Of a stretch of DNA of 64,000 bases, positions 1 through 8,714 are shown piece after piece. The notes beneath the pieces are model-generated. The model saw nothing but the letters and a program-made list of their open reading frames with translations, did not search any database and was not told the DNA's origin. The number at the start of each line of letters is the position of its first letter. Within the stretch, counting starts at the first letter, position 1. Location: NCBI GenBank assembly GCA_015661075.1, contig JACVQJ010000013.1, positions 54,302 to 118,301 of the forward strand, given 5' to 3'. The position numbers were made by a program, and so were the translations under genes. The DNA is from Parachlamydiales bacterium (GTDB lineage Bacteria > Chlamydiota > Chlamydiia > Chlamydiales > SM23-39).

Positions 1-1407
1 GAAATCGCTCTTGCTGCAGTGCGGCAAGATGGCTGGGCGGGTCGATATGCAAGTGACGCGTTAAAAAACGATCGAGAATTCGTTCTTGCTGCAGTGCAGC
101 AATATGGCATGGCGCTTCAATATGCAAGCAATGCGTTGAGGGACGATCGTGAAATCGCTCTTGCTGCAGTGCGGCAAAATGCCAGGGCGCTTCAATATGT
201 AAGCGAAGGGTTGCGGAACGATCTAGCCTTTTCTGCTGCTGCAAATGGATATGGTAATCCCGCTATATATGAACCAAAGCCGCCTCTTAGACCCGATGAA
301 ATTCTGGCTTCGCCGAATTCTCTAATATTAACCTCAAATAGACTTGAAATTCATCCTCTCGTTCTCAAAAAGAAACCTGAAGAAGTATTGAGTCGGTTGG
401 CTCGACGATCAAACGACGAATCGATCATTCCTCAAGTTGTTTTTTTACAAAACAATTTAACCCCAGCTAGGGGTGTTGATGCGGGAGGACTTAGCGCACA
501 GCTTATTACTGAATTATTTGAGCACTTATTTGATTGCAGCGAAAATCGAAAAATTCGACTCTATAATAACATTCCATCATTGGCTGAACCTATTCAGGAA
601 AATGAAAAACAATTGCTGAGAAATTTAGGTATCGTGTTAGGTAGGTTATCCAATGAAAATCGCCTGATTACCGGGCGAATTTTGCCAGATCGATACTATG
701 AACTTATTCAAAGTCCTTTAATTTTTACAGATCGCCTTAATTACATCCAAATGTTTACATTGTGCCAACATCTTGTACCTTTAGAAATGAAGCATTTGCA
801 CGACATTTTACAAACTCGTACAGCTATTTCTCCCACTGATCGCAGTCTGTTGATCGACCAGTTGGCCTTTGAAAATCAGTCTGATAAGCAACTCAAGACG
901 GCTATCGAGCAATATTTAGTCGATATATATCGGTCGATGATCTTTGCTGCTCGTGAAATAGCGCAAGGAATGACAAGAGCCATCGGCGATCTTAAACCCT
1001 TGAGAAGGCTCAACTATACGAAGCTCAGCGAGAAAATCCAGGGACAGGCATTTTCCAGAGAAGCGATCGCTCAGCGAATCGCGTATAACGGCCACAGTGA
1101 AGTTGTTCGGCAAAAAGTTACGTGGCTCAAAGCCCATATTACCTCTCCAGACACGCCGCAAGAATGGGTTGAAAGATTTTTATTCGCAATCACTTCGCAA
1201 CACAGCCTGACTCCCGAAACTCAAATAAAAATCTTAGACAGCTCAGACAATGCGTGCAAGGCGCACACATGTTTTCAGCAACTTGAGGTTCCAACTACAC
1301 ATACCGATATAGGAACCATTGATGTGGCTCAATGCCCCGATCAGCAAAAGTTTTTGAACAACCTGCAGCTACTTTTGGACATTGGATCGGATTATCAAAC
1401 CGCGTAA
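1..1407 (+). CDS. DUF4116-repeat protein with C-terminal HECT E3 ubiquitin-ligase domain (5' end outside window)
   Basis: The reading frame is open from base 1, so the start lies upstream of the window. Three 25-residue DUF4116-type repeats (bases 1-225, core LAAV-Q-G-ALQYAS-ALR-DRE) are followed by about 365 residues that look like a eukaryotic HECT domain. Visible hallmarks are an N-lobe motif GVDAGGL near base 475 and, near the C terminus, CKAHTCFQQLEVP, matching the HECT catalytic loop (LP-AHTCFN-LDLP); the catalytic Cys codon is 1270-1272. HECT enzymes take ubiquitin from an E2 as a thioester and pass it to substrates. Bacteria have no ubiquitin, so I infer a secreted effector acting in a eukaryotic host. 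The HECT part is very similar to the copy ending at 5020. The HECT assignment rests on motifs, order and length; secretion is inferred. Confidence 0.8.
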   Translation, partial: EIALAAVRQDGWAGRYASDALKNDREFVLAAVQQYGMALQYASNALRDDREIALAAVRQNARALQYVSEGLRNDLAFSAAANGYGNPAIYEPKPPLRPDEILASPNSLILTSNRLEIHPLVLKKKPEEVLSRLARRSNDESIIPQVVFLQNNLTPARGVDAGGLSAQLITELFEHLFDCSENRKIRLYNNIPSLAEPIQENEKQLLRNLGIVLGRLSNENRLITGRILPDRYYELIQSPLIFTDRLNYIQMFTLCQHLVPLEMKHLHDILQTRTAISPTDRSLLIDQLAFENQSDKQLKTAIEQYLVDIYRSMIFAAREIAQGMTRAIGDLKPLRRLNYTKLSEKIQGQAFSREAIAQRIAYNGHSEVVRQKVTWLKAHITSPDTPQEWVERFLFAITSQHSLTPETQIKILDSSDNACKAHTCFQQLEVPTTHTDIGTIDVAQCPDQQKFLNNLQLLLDIGSDYQTA

Positions 1408-1416
1408 TATACAGCG

Positions 1417-1544
1417 CTAACAGGTAGGTATTCCAACGGATATCTGGAGAGCAAGCCCCCCTTCCGACGTCTCTTTATACATGCTGAGCATATTCTCGCC
1501 AGTCTCTCGCATCGCTCGGATCACCGCGTCAAGCGTTACGACGT
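1417..1544 (-). pseudogene. duplicated 3' fragment of sdaA
   Basis: About 128 bases repeat the last 42 codons of the intact sdaA gene at 5097-5224, with the same stop codon and roughly 90 percent identity by eye. Homology ends abruptly near base 1544, after which the sequence is unrelated AT-rich DNA. The fragment sits just downstream of the first HECT gene exactly as sdaA sits downstream of the second, so it is a by-product of tandem duplication of the HECT gene and its 3' flank. It has no promoter or start of its own and is not expected to be functional. Confidence 0.9.
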
Positions 1545-1648
1545 CCTTATCAAAAAACCACACAAACAGGTGAAAAAAAACAAAAACCGAATGTTGATGT
1601 TTTTTTAACATTAAACATATAATCACCAACATCAACCAAAGGCTTGTT

Positions 1649-3196
1649 GTGTGGATATCAACTGATTTACAAAATCTCAACGATTCTCCTCTTTTGCGAA
1701 CAACAATTTACAGCACACAAAGGCTTGTTGTGTCTATATCACCCGATTTACAAAATCTCAACGATTCTTTTCTCCTGCGAACAACGATTAACAGCTTTTG
1801 GAATAACCACACTGTGAAAGCCGCTGCGACTGTAGGCACAATTGCCCTCGTAGCTGTCGTTACTGCTCTACTATTCCTTCCTGGAGCCCCTCTCGCCGTG
1901 CTCGGAACAATGATTGGAGATGGGATTGGAATGAATGGACTCATAGTAAAAAATGCGATTGCTTCAGTCATTTTAATATCCAGTGCGTTTGCTGCCTGCT
2001 CGAATGCAAATCCTCTGTTCTCTTTTATGAATAATAAGTACAATCCACAGACCGTTCTTGCTGCAGTGCGGCAAGATGGAAAGGCGCTTGAATATGCAAG
2101 CAGAGCGTTAAGGAACGATCGAGAAACCGTTCTTGCTGCAGTTCAGCAAGATGGAAAGGCGCTTGAATATGCAAGCGGAGCGTTAAGAAACGATCGAGAA
2201 ACCGTTCTTGCTGCAGTGCGGCAAGATGGAAAGTCGCTTGAATATGCAAGCGGAGCGTTAAGGAACGATCGAGAAATCGTGCTTGCTGCTGTTTTGCAAG
2301 CTGGCTCTGCGCTTCAATATGCAAGCAACGCCTTAAGGAATGATCGAGAAATCGTTCTTACTACAGTTCAGCAAAATGTGTGCGCGCTTCAATATGCAAG
2401 CGAAGCATTAAGGTGCGATCGAGAATTCGTTCTTGCTGCTGTTTTGCAAGCTGGCTCTGCGCTTAAATATGCAAGCAACGCCTTAAGGAATGATCGAGAA
2501 ATCGTGCTTGCTGCAGTGCAGCAAGCTAGCTTTGCGTTTCAATATGCTAGCGAATCGTTGCAGAACGATCGAGAATTCGTTCTTACTACAGTTCAGCAAA
2601 ATGTGTGCGCGCTTCATTATGCAAGCGAAGCATTAAGGTACGATCGAGAATTCGTTCTTGCTGCGATTTTGCAAGATGAATTCGCGCTTCAATATGCTAG
2701 CGAAGCATTGAGAAACGATCGAGAATTCGTTCTTACTGCAATTCGGCAAAATGTACGCGCGATTCTATATGCAAGCGAAGCCTTAAGGTGCGATCGAGAA
2801 TTCGTTCTTGCTGCAATGAGGCAAGATGTGCGTGCGCTTGAATACGCAAGCGACTCTTTAAGGAACAATCGAGAATTCGTTCTTACTGCAATTCGGCAAA
2901 ATGTACGCGCGCTTGAATACGCAAGCGACTCTTTAAGGAACAATCGAGAATTCGTTCTTGCTGCAATGAGGCAAGATGAGCGACACTTTAAGGAACAATC
3001 GAGAATTCGTTTTGGCTGCAATGAGGCAAGATGTGTGCGCGCTTCTATGTGCAAGCGAAGCCTTAAGGTGCGATCGAGAATTCGTTCTTACTGCAATTCG
3101 GCAAAATGTACGCGCGCTTCTATTTGCAAGCGAAGCCTTAAGGTGCGATCGAGAATTCGTTCTGGCGGCAATGGGGCAACGTGTACGCACGCTTGA
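1649..3196 (+). CDS. N-terminal part of a second DUF4116-repeat/HECT gene, ended by a frameshift
   Basis: The frame opens at a GTG (1649) and starts with a duplicated peptide (core [14 protein letters not shown], 27-residue period). Two hydrophobic stretches follow, at about residues 57-90 and 98-118, separated by a short loop; this resembles the bilobed hydrophobic region of chlamydial inclusion-membrane proteins. From base 2051 the 25-residue DUF4116 units begin. After base 2978 a 20-bp deletion in one repeat shifts the frame and translation would stop at 3194-3196. A second 10-bp deletion near 3312 restores the original frame, which continues into the HECT part ending at 5020. The ancestral gene was therefore about 1649-5020. 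The true start is uncertain. Membrane location is inferred. Confidence 0.6.
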   Translation: MWISTDLQNLNDSPLLRTTIYSTQRLVVSISPDLQNLNDSFLLRTTINSFWNNHTVKAAATVGTIALVAVVTALLFLPGAPLAVLGTMIGDGIGMNGLIVKNAIASVILISSAFAACSNANPLFSFMNNKYNPQTVLAAVRQDGKALEYASRALRNDRETVLAAVQQDGKALEYASGALRNDRETVLAAVRQDGKSLEYASGALRNDREIVLAAVLQAGSALQYASNALRNDREIVLTTVQQNVCALQYASEALRCDREFVLAAVLQAGSALKYASNALRNDREIVLAAVQQASFAFQYASESLQNDREFVLTTVQQNVCALHYASEALRYDREFVLAAILQDEFALQYASEALRNDREFVLTAIRQNVRAILYASEALRCDREFVLAAMRQDVRALEYASDSLRNNREFVLTAIRQNVRALEYASDSLRNNREFVLAAMRQDERHFKEQSRIRFGCNEARCVRASMCKRSLKVRSRIRSYCNSAKCTRASICKRSLKVRSRIRSGGNGATCTHA

Positions 3197-3670
3197 ATAC
3201 GCAAGCGACTCGTTAAGGAACAATCGAGAATTCGTTCTTGCTGCAATGAGGCAAGATGAGCGTGCGCTTGAATACGCAAGCGACACTTTAAGGAACAATC
3301 GAGAATTCGTTTACAGCAACACAGCTTTGCGTTTCAATATGCAAGCGAAGCGCTGAAGAACAATCGAGAAATCGTTCTTGTTGCAGTGCAGCAAAATGGA
3401 ATGGCGTTTCAATATGCAAGCGAAGCGCTGAAGAACAATCGAGAAATCGTTCTTGTTGCAGTGCAGCAAAATGGAATGGCGCTTCAATATGCAAGCGAAG
3501 CGCTGAAGAACAATCGAGAAATCGTTCTTGTTGCAGTGCAGCAAAATGGAAGGGCGCTTCAATATGCAAGCGAAGCGCTAAAGGACAACCGAGAGATCGT
3601 TCTTGTTGCAGTGCAGCAAAATGGCGCGGCGCTTCAATACGCAAGCGAAGCGTTAAGGCACGATCAAACC
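2051..3670 (+). repeat. 22-unit tandem array of 75-bp DUF4116 coding repeats
   Basis: Each unit begins with a sequence like CGTTCTTGCTGCAGT and encodes one 25-residue DUF4116 repeat. The spacing of the GAGAA landmark is 75 bases throughout, except 55 between 2946 and 3001 and 65 between 3301 and 3366. These are therefore one 20-bp and one 10-bp deletion. Counting the 30 missing bases gives 22 units. In frame, the units are alpha-helical-looking and Arg/Glu rich, with the conserved core ALQYAS-ALR-DRE. Confidence 0.9.
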
Positions 3671-5020
3671 TTTTCTCTGGCTACAAATGGATATGATCGC
3701 CCTTTTAGATCCCAAGCATGGCCATCTCTTCTTGGGGATGAGTATTCATTCTTTGCTGATAGAAGAACCCAAGCAAGGCCATCTCTTCTTACAACTGGGA
3801 ATTTATTCTTTGCGGATAGAAGAGCCCAAACATTGTCGTCTCTACTTACAAATGAGTATCCATTCTCTGTAAATACAAGACTCCAAACCAGACCGCCTCT
3901 TACACCTGATGAAATTCTGGCTTCGCCAAATTCACTAATAATAACCTCAAATAGACTTGAGATTCATCATCTCGTTTTCGAAACGAAACCTGAAGAAGTA
4001 TTGAATCGGTTGGCTCGACGTTCAAACGACGAATCGCTTATTCCTCAAGTTGTATTTTTACAAGACAATTTAACTCCAGATGATGGTGTTGATGCCGGAG
4101 GGCTTAGTGCGCAGCTCATTACCGAATTATTTGCGCATTTATTTGATGGCAGCGAAAATCGAAAAATTCGACTGGTTAATGAAATTCCATCATTGATAGA
4201 ACCTGTTCAGGAAAATGAAAAACAATTACTGAACAATTTAGGTATCATGATAGGTAGGTTATTCAAGATAGATGGTCTGATTGCCGGACGAATTTTGCCG
4301 GATCGATACTTTGAACTCATTCAAAGTACTTTAATTTTTACTGATAACCTTGACTACAGCCAAATGTATGGATTGTGCCAACATCTTGTACATCCAGAAA
4401 TGATGCGTCTGCACAATATTTCAGAAACTCGCGCTGCCATCTCCTCCACTGATCGCGATTGGTTGATCAATCAACTGGCCTTTGATGACAAACCCAATGC
4501 GGAACTCAAAAAGGATATCGAGCAACATTTAGTCGAGTTGTATCGATCAATGATTCTTGCTGCTCGTGAAATGGCGCAAGGAATAACAATAGCCATCGGC
4601 GATCTTAAACCCTTGAGAAGGCTCAGCTATACGAAGCTCAGCGAGAAAATCCAGGGACAGGCATTTTCCAGAGAAGCGATCGCTCAACAAATCACGTACG
4701 AAGGCCACAGTGAAGTTGTTCGGCAAAAAGTTACGTGGCTCAAAGCCCATATTACCTCTCCGGACACGCCACAAAAATGGGTTGAAAATTTTCTATTTGC
4801 AATCACCGGACAACGCAGCCTTACTCCCAAAACTAAAATCAAAGTCAAAGACAGCTCAGACAATATGTGCAAGGCGCATACATGTTTTCAGCAACTTGAG
4901 GTTCCGACTACACATACCAATATAGGATCCCGTGATGTAGCTCAATGTCCCGATCAGCAAAAGTTTTTGAAGAACCTGCAAATTCTTATGGACAACGGAT
5001 CGGGTTATCAGATCACGTAA
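3386..5020 (+). CDS. C-terminal part of the second DUF4116-repeat protein, with complete HECT E3 ubiquitin-ligase domain
   Basis: This frame is the continuation of the frame opened at 1649, after the two repeat deletions. It contains the last DUF4116 units (to about residue 95) and a linker of three to four degenerate 19-residue repeats (residues 110-170, core SLL-EY-FFADRR) that is absent from the copy at 1-1407. A full HECT domain of about 360 residues follows. GVDAGGL lies at residues 234-240, and the AHTCF catalytic loop has its Cys at residue 500 (codon 4883-4885). The GTG used as start (3386) is inside a repeat, so whether this part is translated independently, by reinitiation, or not at all is unclear. 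If the frameshifts are real it may be a pseudogene or the off state of a phase-variable gene. As in the first copy, a host-directed ubiquitin ligase is the best inference. Confidence 0.7.
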   Translation: MQQNGMAFQYASEALKNNREIVLVAVQQNGMALQYASEALKNNREIVLVAVQQNGRALQYASEALKDNREIVLVAVQQNGAALQYASEALRHDQTFSLATNGYDRPFRSQAWPSLLGDEYSFFADRRTQARPSLLTTGNLFFADRRAQTLSSLLTNEYPFSVNTRLQTRPPLTPDEILASPNSLIITSNRLEIHHLVFETKPEEVLNRLARRSNDESLIPQVVFLQDNLTPDDGVDAGGLSAQLITELFAHLFDGSENRKIRLVNEIPSLIEPVQENEKQLLNNLGIMIGRLFKIDGLIAGRILPDRYFELIQSTLIFTDNLDYSQMYGLCQHLVHPEMMRLHNISETRAAISSTDRDWLINQLAFDDKPNAELKKDIEQHLVELYRSMILAAREMAQGITIAIGDLKPLRRLSYTKLSEKIQGQAFSREAIAQQITYEGHSEVVRQKVTWLKAHITSPDTPQKWVENFLFAITGQRSLTPKTKIKVKDSSDNMCKAHTCFQQLEVPTTHTNIGSRDVAQCPDQQKFLKNLQILMDNGSGYQIT

Positions 5021-5095
5021 TATACTGCGCACGGGTAGGTTCTTAATTTTTTGACGGCTAATGAAAAAGTTAAAGACTTACGCGTGCGCAGTATA
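5021..5095. repeat. 75-bp segment bounded by a perfect 13-bp inverted repeat
   Basis: TATACTGCGCACG (5021-5033) and its exact complement CGTGCGCAGTATA (5083-5095) bound a 49-base interior. The segment lies between the stop codon of the second HECT gene and the stop codon of sdaA. At the equivalent place after the first HECT copy (1407-1417) only a few bases are present. It may be a shared bidirectional terminator or a small inserted element. Confidence 0.6.
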
Positions 5096-5096
5096 G

Positions 5097-6485
5097 CTAA
5101 CAGGTAGGTATTCCAACGGATATCTGGAGAGCCAGCCCCCCTTCCGACGTCTCTTTATACATGCTCAGCATATTTTCGCCTGTCTCCCGCATCGCCCGGA
5201 TCACCGCATCGAGAGATACGACGTGCACTCCATCCCCGCGCATCGCAAGCCGGGCGGCATTGATCGCCTTGATGGCGCCCATCGCATTGCGCTCAATGCA
5301 GGGAATCTGAACGAGTCCAGCCACAGGATCGCACGTCAGCCCGAGCCAATGCTCCATGCCGATTTCCGCCGCGTTTTCAATCTGTTCATTTGACAGGCCG
5401 ATAAATGCCGCCAATCCTCCGGCCGCCATTGAGCTGGCAACCCCGATCTCCCCCTGGCATCCCATTTCAGCGGCAGACAGAGACGCGCCTTCTTTATATA
5501 AAATCGCTATCGCTGCTGCCGTCAGGAAAAAGATGACGACTTTTTGATCGCTGAAAGAAGAGTCAAACTTTTGGGCATAGTGCAAAACGGCCGGAATAAT
5601 CCCGGCAGCTCCATTCGTGGGAGCCGTGACGATACGGCCGCCGGCCGCATTTTCTTCGTTGACTGCCAGTGCAAACAGACTCACCCATTCCATGAAAAGA
5701 GTCGGATCCTGGGCAAAATTCTGATCCGTGGATTGAAGCTGCTCGAAAATAGAAGCGGCGCGGCGCCTCAGGCCAAGGCCGCCAGGCAGTTCGCCCCGAT
5801 TTTGCAATCCCCTCTGGACGGAGTCTTTCATGGCGCCCCAGATTCGAAGAATTCCTGAATAAATCTCTTCTTCACTGCGCCATGTTTTTTCATTTTCCAT
5901 GACGATTTGCCAAATCGCCAATCCATCGCTGCGGCAATGAGCCAGCAGCTCTTCGGCTGTCTTGAAAGGATAGGGCGGCGCTGCTTTGGCGGAGCGGGAT
6001 GCTCCCTTTAACGCTTCTTGCTGATCGACGACAAAACCGCCGCCCACAGAATAATAGATTTGTGTGTGGAGAGCCTCGCCTTCCTTGTCGTAAGCCGTGA
6101 TGCGCATGCCATTGGAGTGAAATGGCAGCCGTTTGCCTTTGACATAACAGATATCAATATCGGGATCGAACTCGATCGGGTGGCGGGCAAAGAGTATCAT
6201 CTGGCGATCATTGGCAATGCGAGCGAGGCGCTCCGAAATGCAAGCCGGATCGATATGCTCTGGCGTTTCCCCCTCGAGGCCCATAATGATGGCGAGATCG
6301 GTCGCATGTCCTTTTCCGGTCATCGCCAACGATCCGAATAAGTCGATTTTGACGCGCCCAACGTCTTCCAGAAATTCGCGCTCCTTCAGCTGGACGAGGA
6401 ACCGACGAGCCGCCCGCATTGGCCCCACCGTATGGGAACTCGACGGACCAATTCCAATCGAAAAGATCTCGAAAACGCTTACCAT
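5097..6485 (-). CDS. sdaA: L-serine dehydratase, single-chain iron-sulfur type
   Basis: The protein (462 residues, normal for the one-polypeptide SdaA/SdaB form) deaminates L-serine to pyruvate and ammonia in the cytoplasm. The N-terminal beta domain begins with [18 protein letters not shown], typical of the family. The C-terminal alpha domain contains [17 protein letters not shown], a [16 protein letters not shown] stretch and [16 protein letters not shown], which supply cysteines for the oxygen-labile 4Fe-4S cluster. It is convergent with the HECT gene, and its last 42 codons are duplicated at 1417-1544. The start ATG at 6485 precedes [13 protein letters not shown], the expected N terminus. 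Confidence 0.95.
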   Translation of the reverse strand: MVSVFEIFSIGIGPSSSHTVGPMRAARRFLVQLKEREFLEDVGRVKIDLFGSLAMTGKGHATDLAIIMGLEGETPEHIDPACISERLARIANDRQMILFARHPIEFDPDIDICYVKGKRLPFHSNGMRITAYDKEGEALHTQIYYSVGGGFVVDQQEALKGASRSAKAAPPYPFKTAEELLAHCRSDGLAIWQIVMENEKTWRSEEEIYSGILRIWGAMKDSVQRGLQNRGELPGGLGLRRRAASIFEQLQSTDQNFAQDPTLFMEWVSLFALAVNEENAAGGRIVTAPTNGAAGIIPAVLHYAQKFDSSFSDQKVVIFFLTAAAIAILYKEGASLSAAEMGCQGEIGVASSMAAGGLAAFIGLSNEQIENAAEIGMEHWLGLTCDPVAGLVQIPCIERNAMGAIKAINAARLAMRGDGVHVVSLDAVIRAMRETGENMLSMYKETSEGGLALQISVGIPTC

Positions 6486-6688
6486 AATCGACTTCCCTTC
6501 TAAAAATCATGATTATGCCATGGCCTTCCCAATGAAATCCAGACCCGTCTGTTGGGCTCCTACACAATCCTCAACGCATTAATATTTAGATCTATATGCT
6601 TATTTTACAGCTATGAACCCAATCGATGCAGGATACGGGTTTACAACGATCCGAAGATCTGGAACAATTGTGCTTTTGGGACATTGGC

Positions 6689-8314
6689 ATGACAGCTTGT
6701 AAATATATTTTTATCACCGGCGGCGTCGTTTCATCCCTCGGCAAAGGGCTGACATCCGCTGCAATCGGATATTTGCTCGAAACGCGCGGGTTGAAGATCG
6801 CCATGTTGAAATTCGATCCCTATCTCAATGTGGACCCCGGGACGATGAATCCATTTCAGCACGGCGAGGTCTATGTCACCGACGACGGCGGAGAAACCGA
6901 CCTCGATCTCGGCCATTACTATCGATTCACCCATTCACCTCTATCGAAAGCGTCGAATGCCACGTCCGGCCAGATTTACGACACCGTCATCAAACGCGAA
7001 CGGAAAGGCGATTTTTTAGGAAAAACCGTCCAGGTCATCCCCCATGTGACCGATGAAATCAAATCGCGCATCATCGCTTGCGCCAAGCAGGAAAATGACA
7101 CGCAAGTCGTGCTCGTGGAAATCGGCGGCACTGTCGGAGATATCGAATCGCTGCCATTTTTGGAAGCAATCCGGCAATTCCGCTACGAGCGGCCCAAAGA
7201 CTGCATCTTCCTCCACCTGACCTACGTACCCTATTTAAAAGCGGCCGGAGAAGTTAAGACCAAGCCCACCCAGCACTCCGTTCAGATTCTCAGAGAGATC
7301 GGCATCATCCCCGACATGATTCTCTGCCGCTGCGACAACACTCTGTCCGACGAGATCAAAGCGAAAATCTCGATGTTTTGCTCCGTTCCGCAAGAAGCGG
7401 TCATCGATGAAAGAGACGTCGCCGTCAGCATCTACGAGGTTCCCGTCGATCTCCATCGCCAGCACACGGACGACATGATTTGCCGTATGCTGGATCTCCA
7501 CACACCGCCAGCGACATTGGTCAAGTGGAACAAAATGCTTGAAAACGTCTTGCATCCGAAAGACGGCAAAATCCGGATCGGCGTTGTCGGCAAATACATG
7601 AACCATCAAGACGCCTATAAATCGGTATTCGAAGCTCTATACCATGCCGCCGCTGCTGCGAATGTGGGCCTGGAGATCTGCCGCTTTGAATCAGACCGGA
7701 TCAACGATATCGCAGCAGCCGAACAGATGATCCAGGGCTGCGACGGGTATCTGGTGCCCGGCGGTTTCGGCGAGCGCGGCTGGGAGGGAATGCTCTGTGC
7801 GGCCCAGTATTGCCGAACCCGGCAAATTCCCTATTTCGGCATTTGCTTTGGCATGCACGTTTTGATCGTCGAGTTTGCCCGCAATGTGTTAGGACTCAAG
7901 GGAGCGAATTCCACGGAAATCGATCTCAATACGCAGCATCCCGTCATTTCGATGCTGAGCGAGCAGCAAAATGTGGTCAATATGGGCGGCACCATGCGGC
8001 TCGGCGCGTACCCGTGCGATCTAATCGAAGGATCGCTGGCGTTTCAGGCGTATGGAAAAAAACTCATCAGCGAGCGCCATCGCCACCGGTACGAATTCAA
8101 TAATCAATACAAGGATGCCTTCGAACAAAAGGGAATCCTCTTTTCCGGTCGGCTCGATCAGGGGACGCTGTGCGAAATTTCCGAGATCAAAGGGCATCCC
8201 TGGATGCTCGGGGTTCAGTTCCATCCGGAATTCAAATCGAAACCTCTCGATCCCCATCCATTATTCCGCGAATTCATCAAGGCCACATGCTATGCCGCGA
8301 ATCGCAGCCGTTGA
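6689..8314 (+). CDS. pyrG: CTP synthase
   Basis: It converts UTP to CTP with ATP and glutamine. The synthase domain starts with KYIFITGGVVSSLGKG (nucleotide loop) and contains the substrate segment DPYLNVDPGTMNPFQHGEV. The C-terminal class I glutamine amidotransferase domain has the oxyanion segment YLVPGGFGERG, the nucleophile elbow GICFGMH and the terminal QFHPEF histidine and glutamate. I place the start at the internal ATG 6689 because CTP synthases begin right before KYIF; the frame is also open to 6626. It is the first gene of a tightly overlapping operon. Chlamydiae depend on this enzyme for CTP supply (family knowledge). Confidence 0.95.
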   Translation: MTACKYIFITGGVVSSLGKGLTSAAIGYLLETRGLKIAMLKFDPYLNVDPGTMNPFQHGEVYVTDDGGETDLDLGHYYRFTHSPLSKASNATSGQIYDTVIKRERKGDFLGKTVQVIPHVTDEIKSRIIACAKQENDTQVVLVEIGGTVGDIESLPFLEAIRQFRYERPKDCIFLHLTYVPYLKAAGEVKTKPTQHSVQILREIGIIPDMILCRCDNTLSDEIKAKISMFCSVPQEAVIDERDVAVSIYEVPVDLHRQHTDDMICRMLDLHTPPATLVKWNKMLENVLHPKDGKIRIGVVGKYMNHQDAYKSVFEALYHAAAAANVGLEICRFESDRINDIAAAEQMIQGCDGYLVPGGFGERGWEGMLCAAQYCRTRQIPYFGICFGMHVLIVEFARNVLGLKGANSTEIDLNTQHPVISMLSEQQNVVNMGGTMRLGAYPCDLIEGSLAFQAYGKKLISERHRHRYEFNNQYKDAFEQKGILFSGRLDQGTLCEISEIKGHPWMLGVQFHPEFKSKPLDPHPLFREFIKATCYAANRSR

Positions 8315-8714
8315 CTTCGGTTTTAAACGCATTGGCCTGGCTATTTCTGACGGATCGGGCCGGATCGCTCTTCCATTGAAAATGATCGCCGCCGGCAAGA
8401 GTATCAAGGACAGTGCGCGACTTGTGTTGTCGGCTCTGGCCCCGTATGAAAAAGAGCTCGATATGATCATTGTCGGCATGCCTCTTCTTCTCAGCGGCAA
8501 AAGAGGAGAAATGGCGGAGTTTGCCGAGCGCTTCGCGGATGCGCTTCGAATCGAGAGCCGCCATAAAGTGGAAACGATGGATGAGCGCCTCTCGAGCGCG
8601 CAGGCTGAAAAGGCGCTGAAGGAAATGGACTATTCGCGCAAAGAGCGCACGGGTATCATCGACAGCACATCGGCAACGCTCATTTTGCAATCTTATTTAA
8701 ATAGGACTGTATGA
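8292..8714 (+). CDS. ruvX: RuvX/YqgF-family putative Holliday-junction resolvase / pre-16S rRNA nuclease
   Basis: A 140-residue RNase H-fold protein. It has VDFGFKRIGLAISD at the N terminus (catalytic Asp in the first strand), IIVGMPLLLSGKRGE in the middle, VETMDERLSSAQAE (second acidic site) and a terminal IDSTSATLILQSYL that supplies the last Asp. YqgF proteins mature the 5' end of 16S rRNA and have been proposed as resolvases. The ATG at 8292 overlaps the end of pyrG by 23 bases and the stop overlaps zwf as ATGA, so translation is probably coupled. The pyrG-ruvX-zwf order matches what I recall from Chlamydia. Confidence 0.9.
   Translation: MPRIAAVDFGFKRIGLAISDGSGRIALPLKMIAAGKSIKDSARLVLSALAPYEKELDMIIVGMPLLLSGKRGEMAEFAERFADALRIESRHKVETMDERLSSAQAEKALKEMDYSRKERTGIIDSTSATLILQSYLNRTV

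Noticed and set aside
2025..3644. Long minus-strand frames opposite the DUF4116 array
   Set aside because: They are by-products of the periodic coding repeat on the plus strand and have no independent start signals.
2051..3670. Regular repeats resembling a CRISPR array
   Set aside because: The units are contiguous 75-bp coding repeats without unique spacers and encode DUF4116 repeats; no cas genes are present.
6626..6688. Upstream start for pyrG adding 21 residues
   Set aside because: The extension has no family similarity and CTP synthases start just before the KYIF segment.
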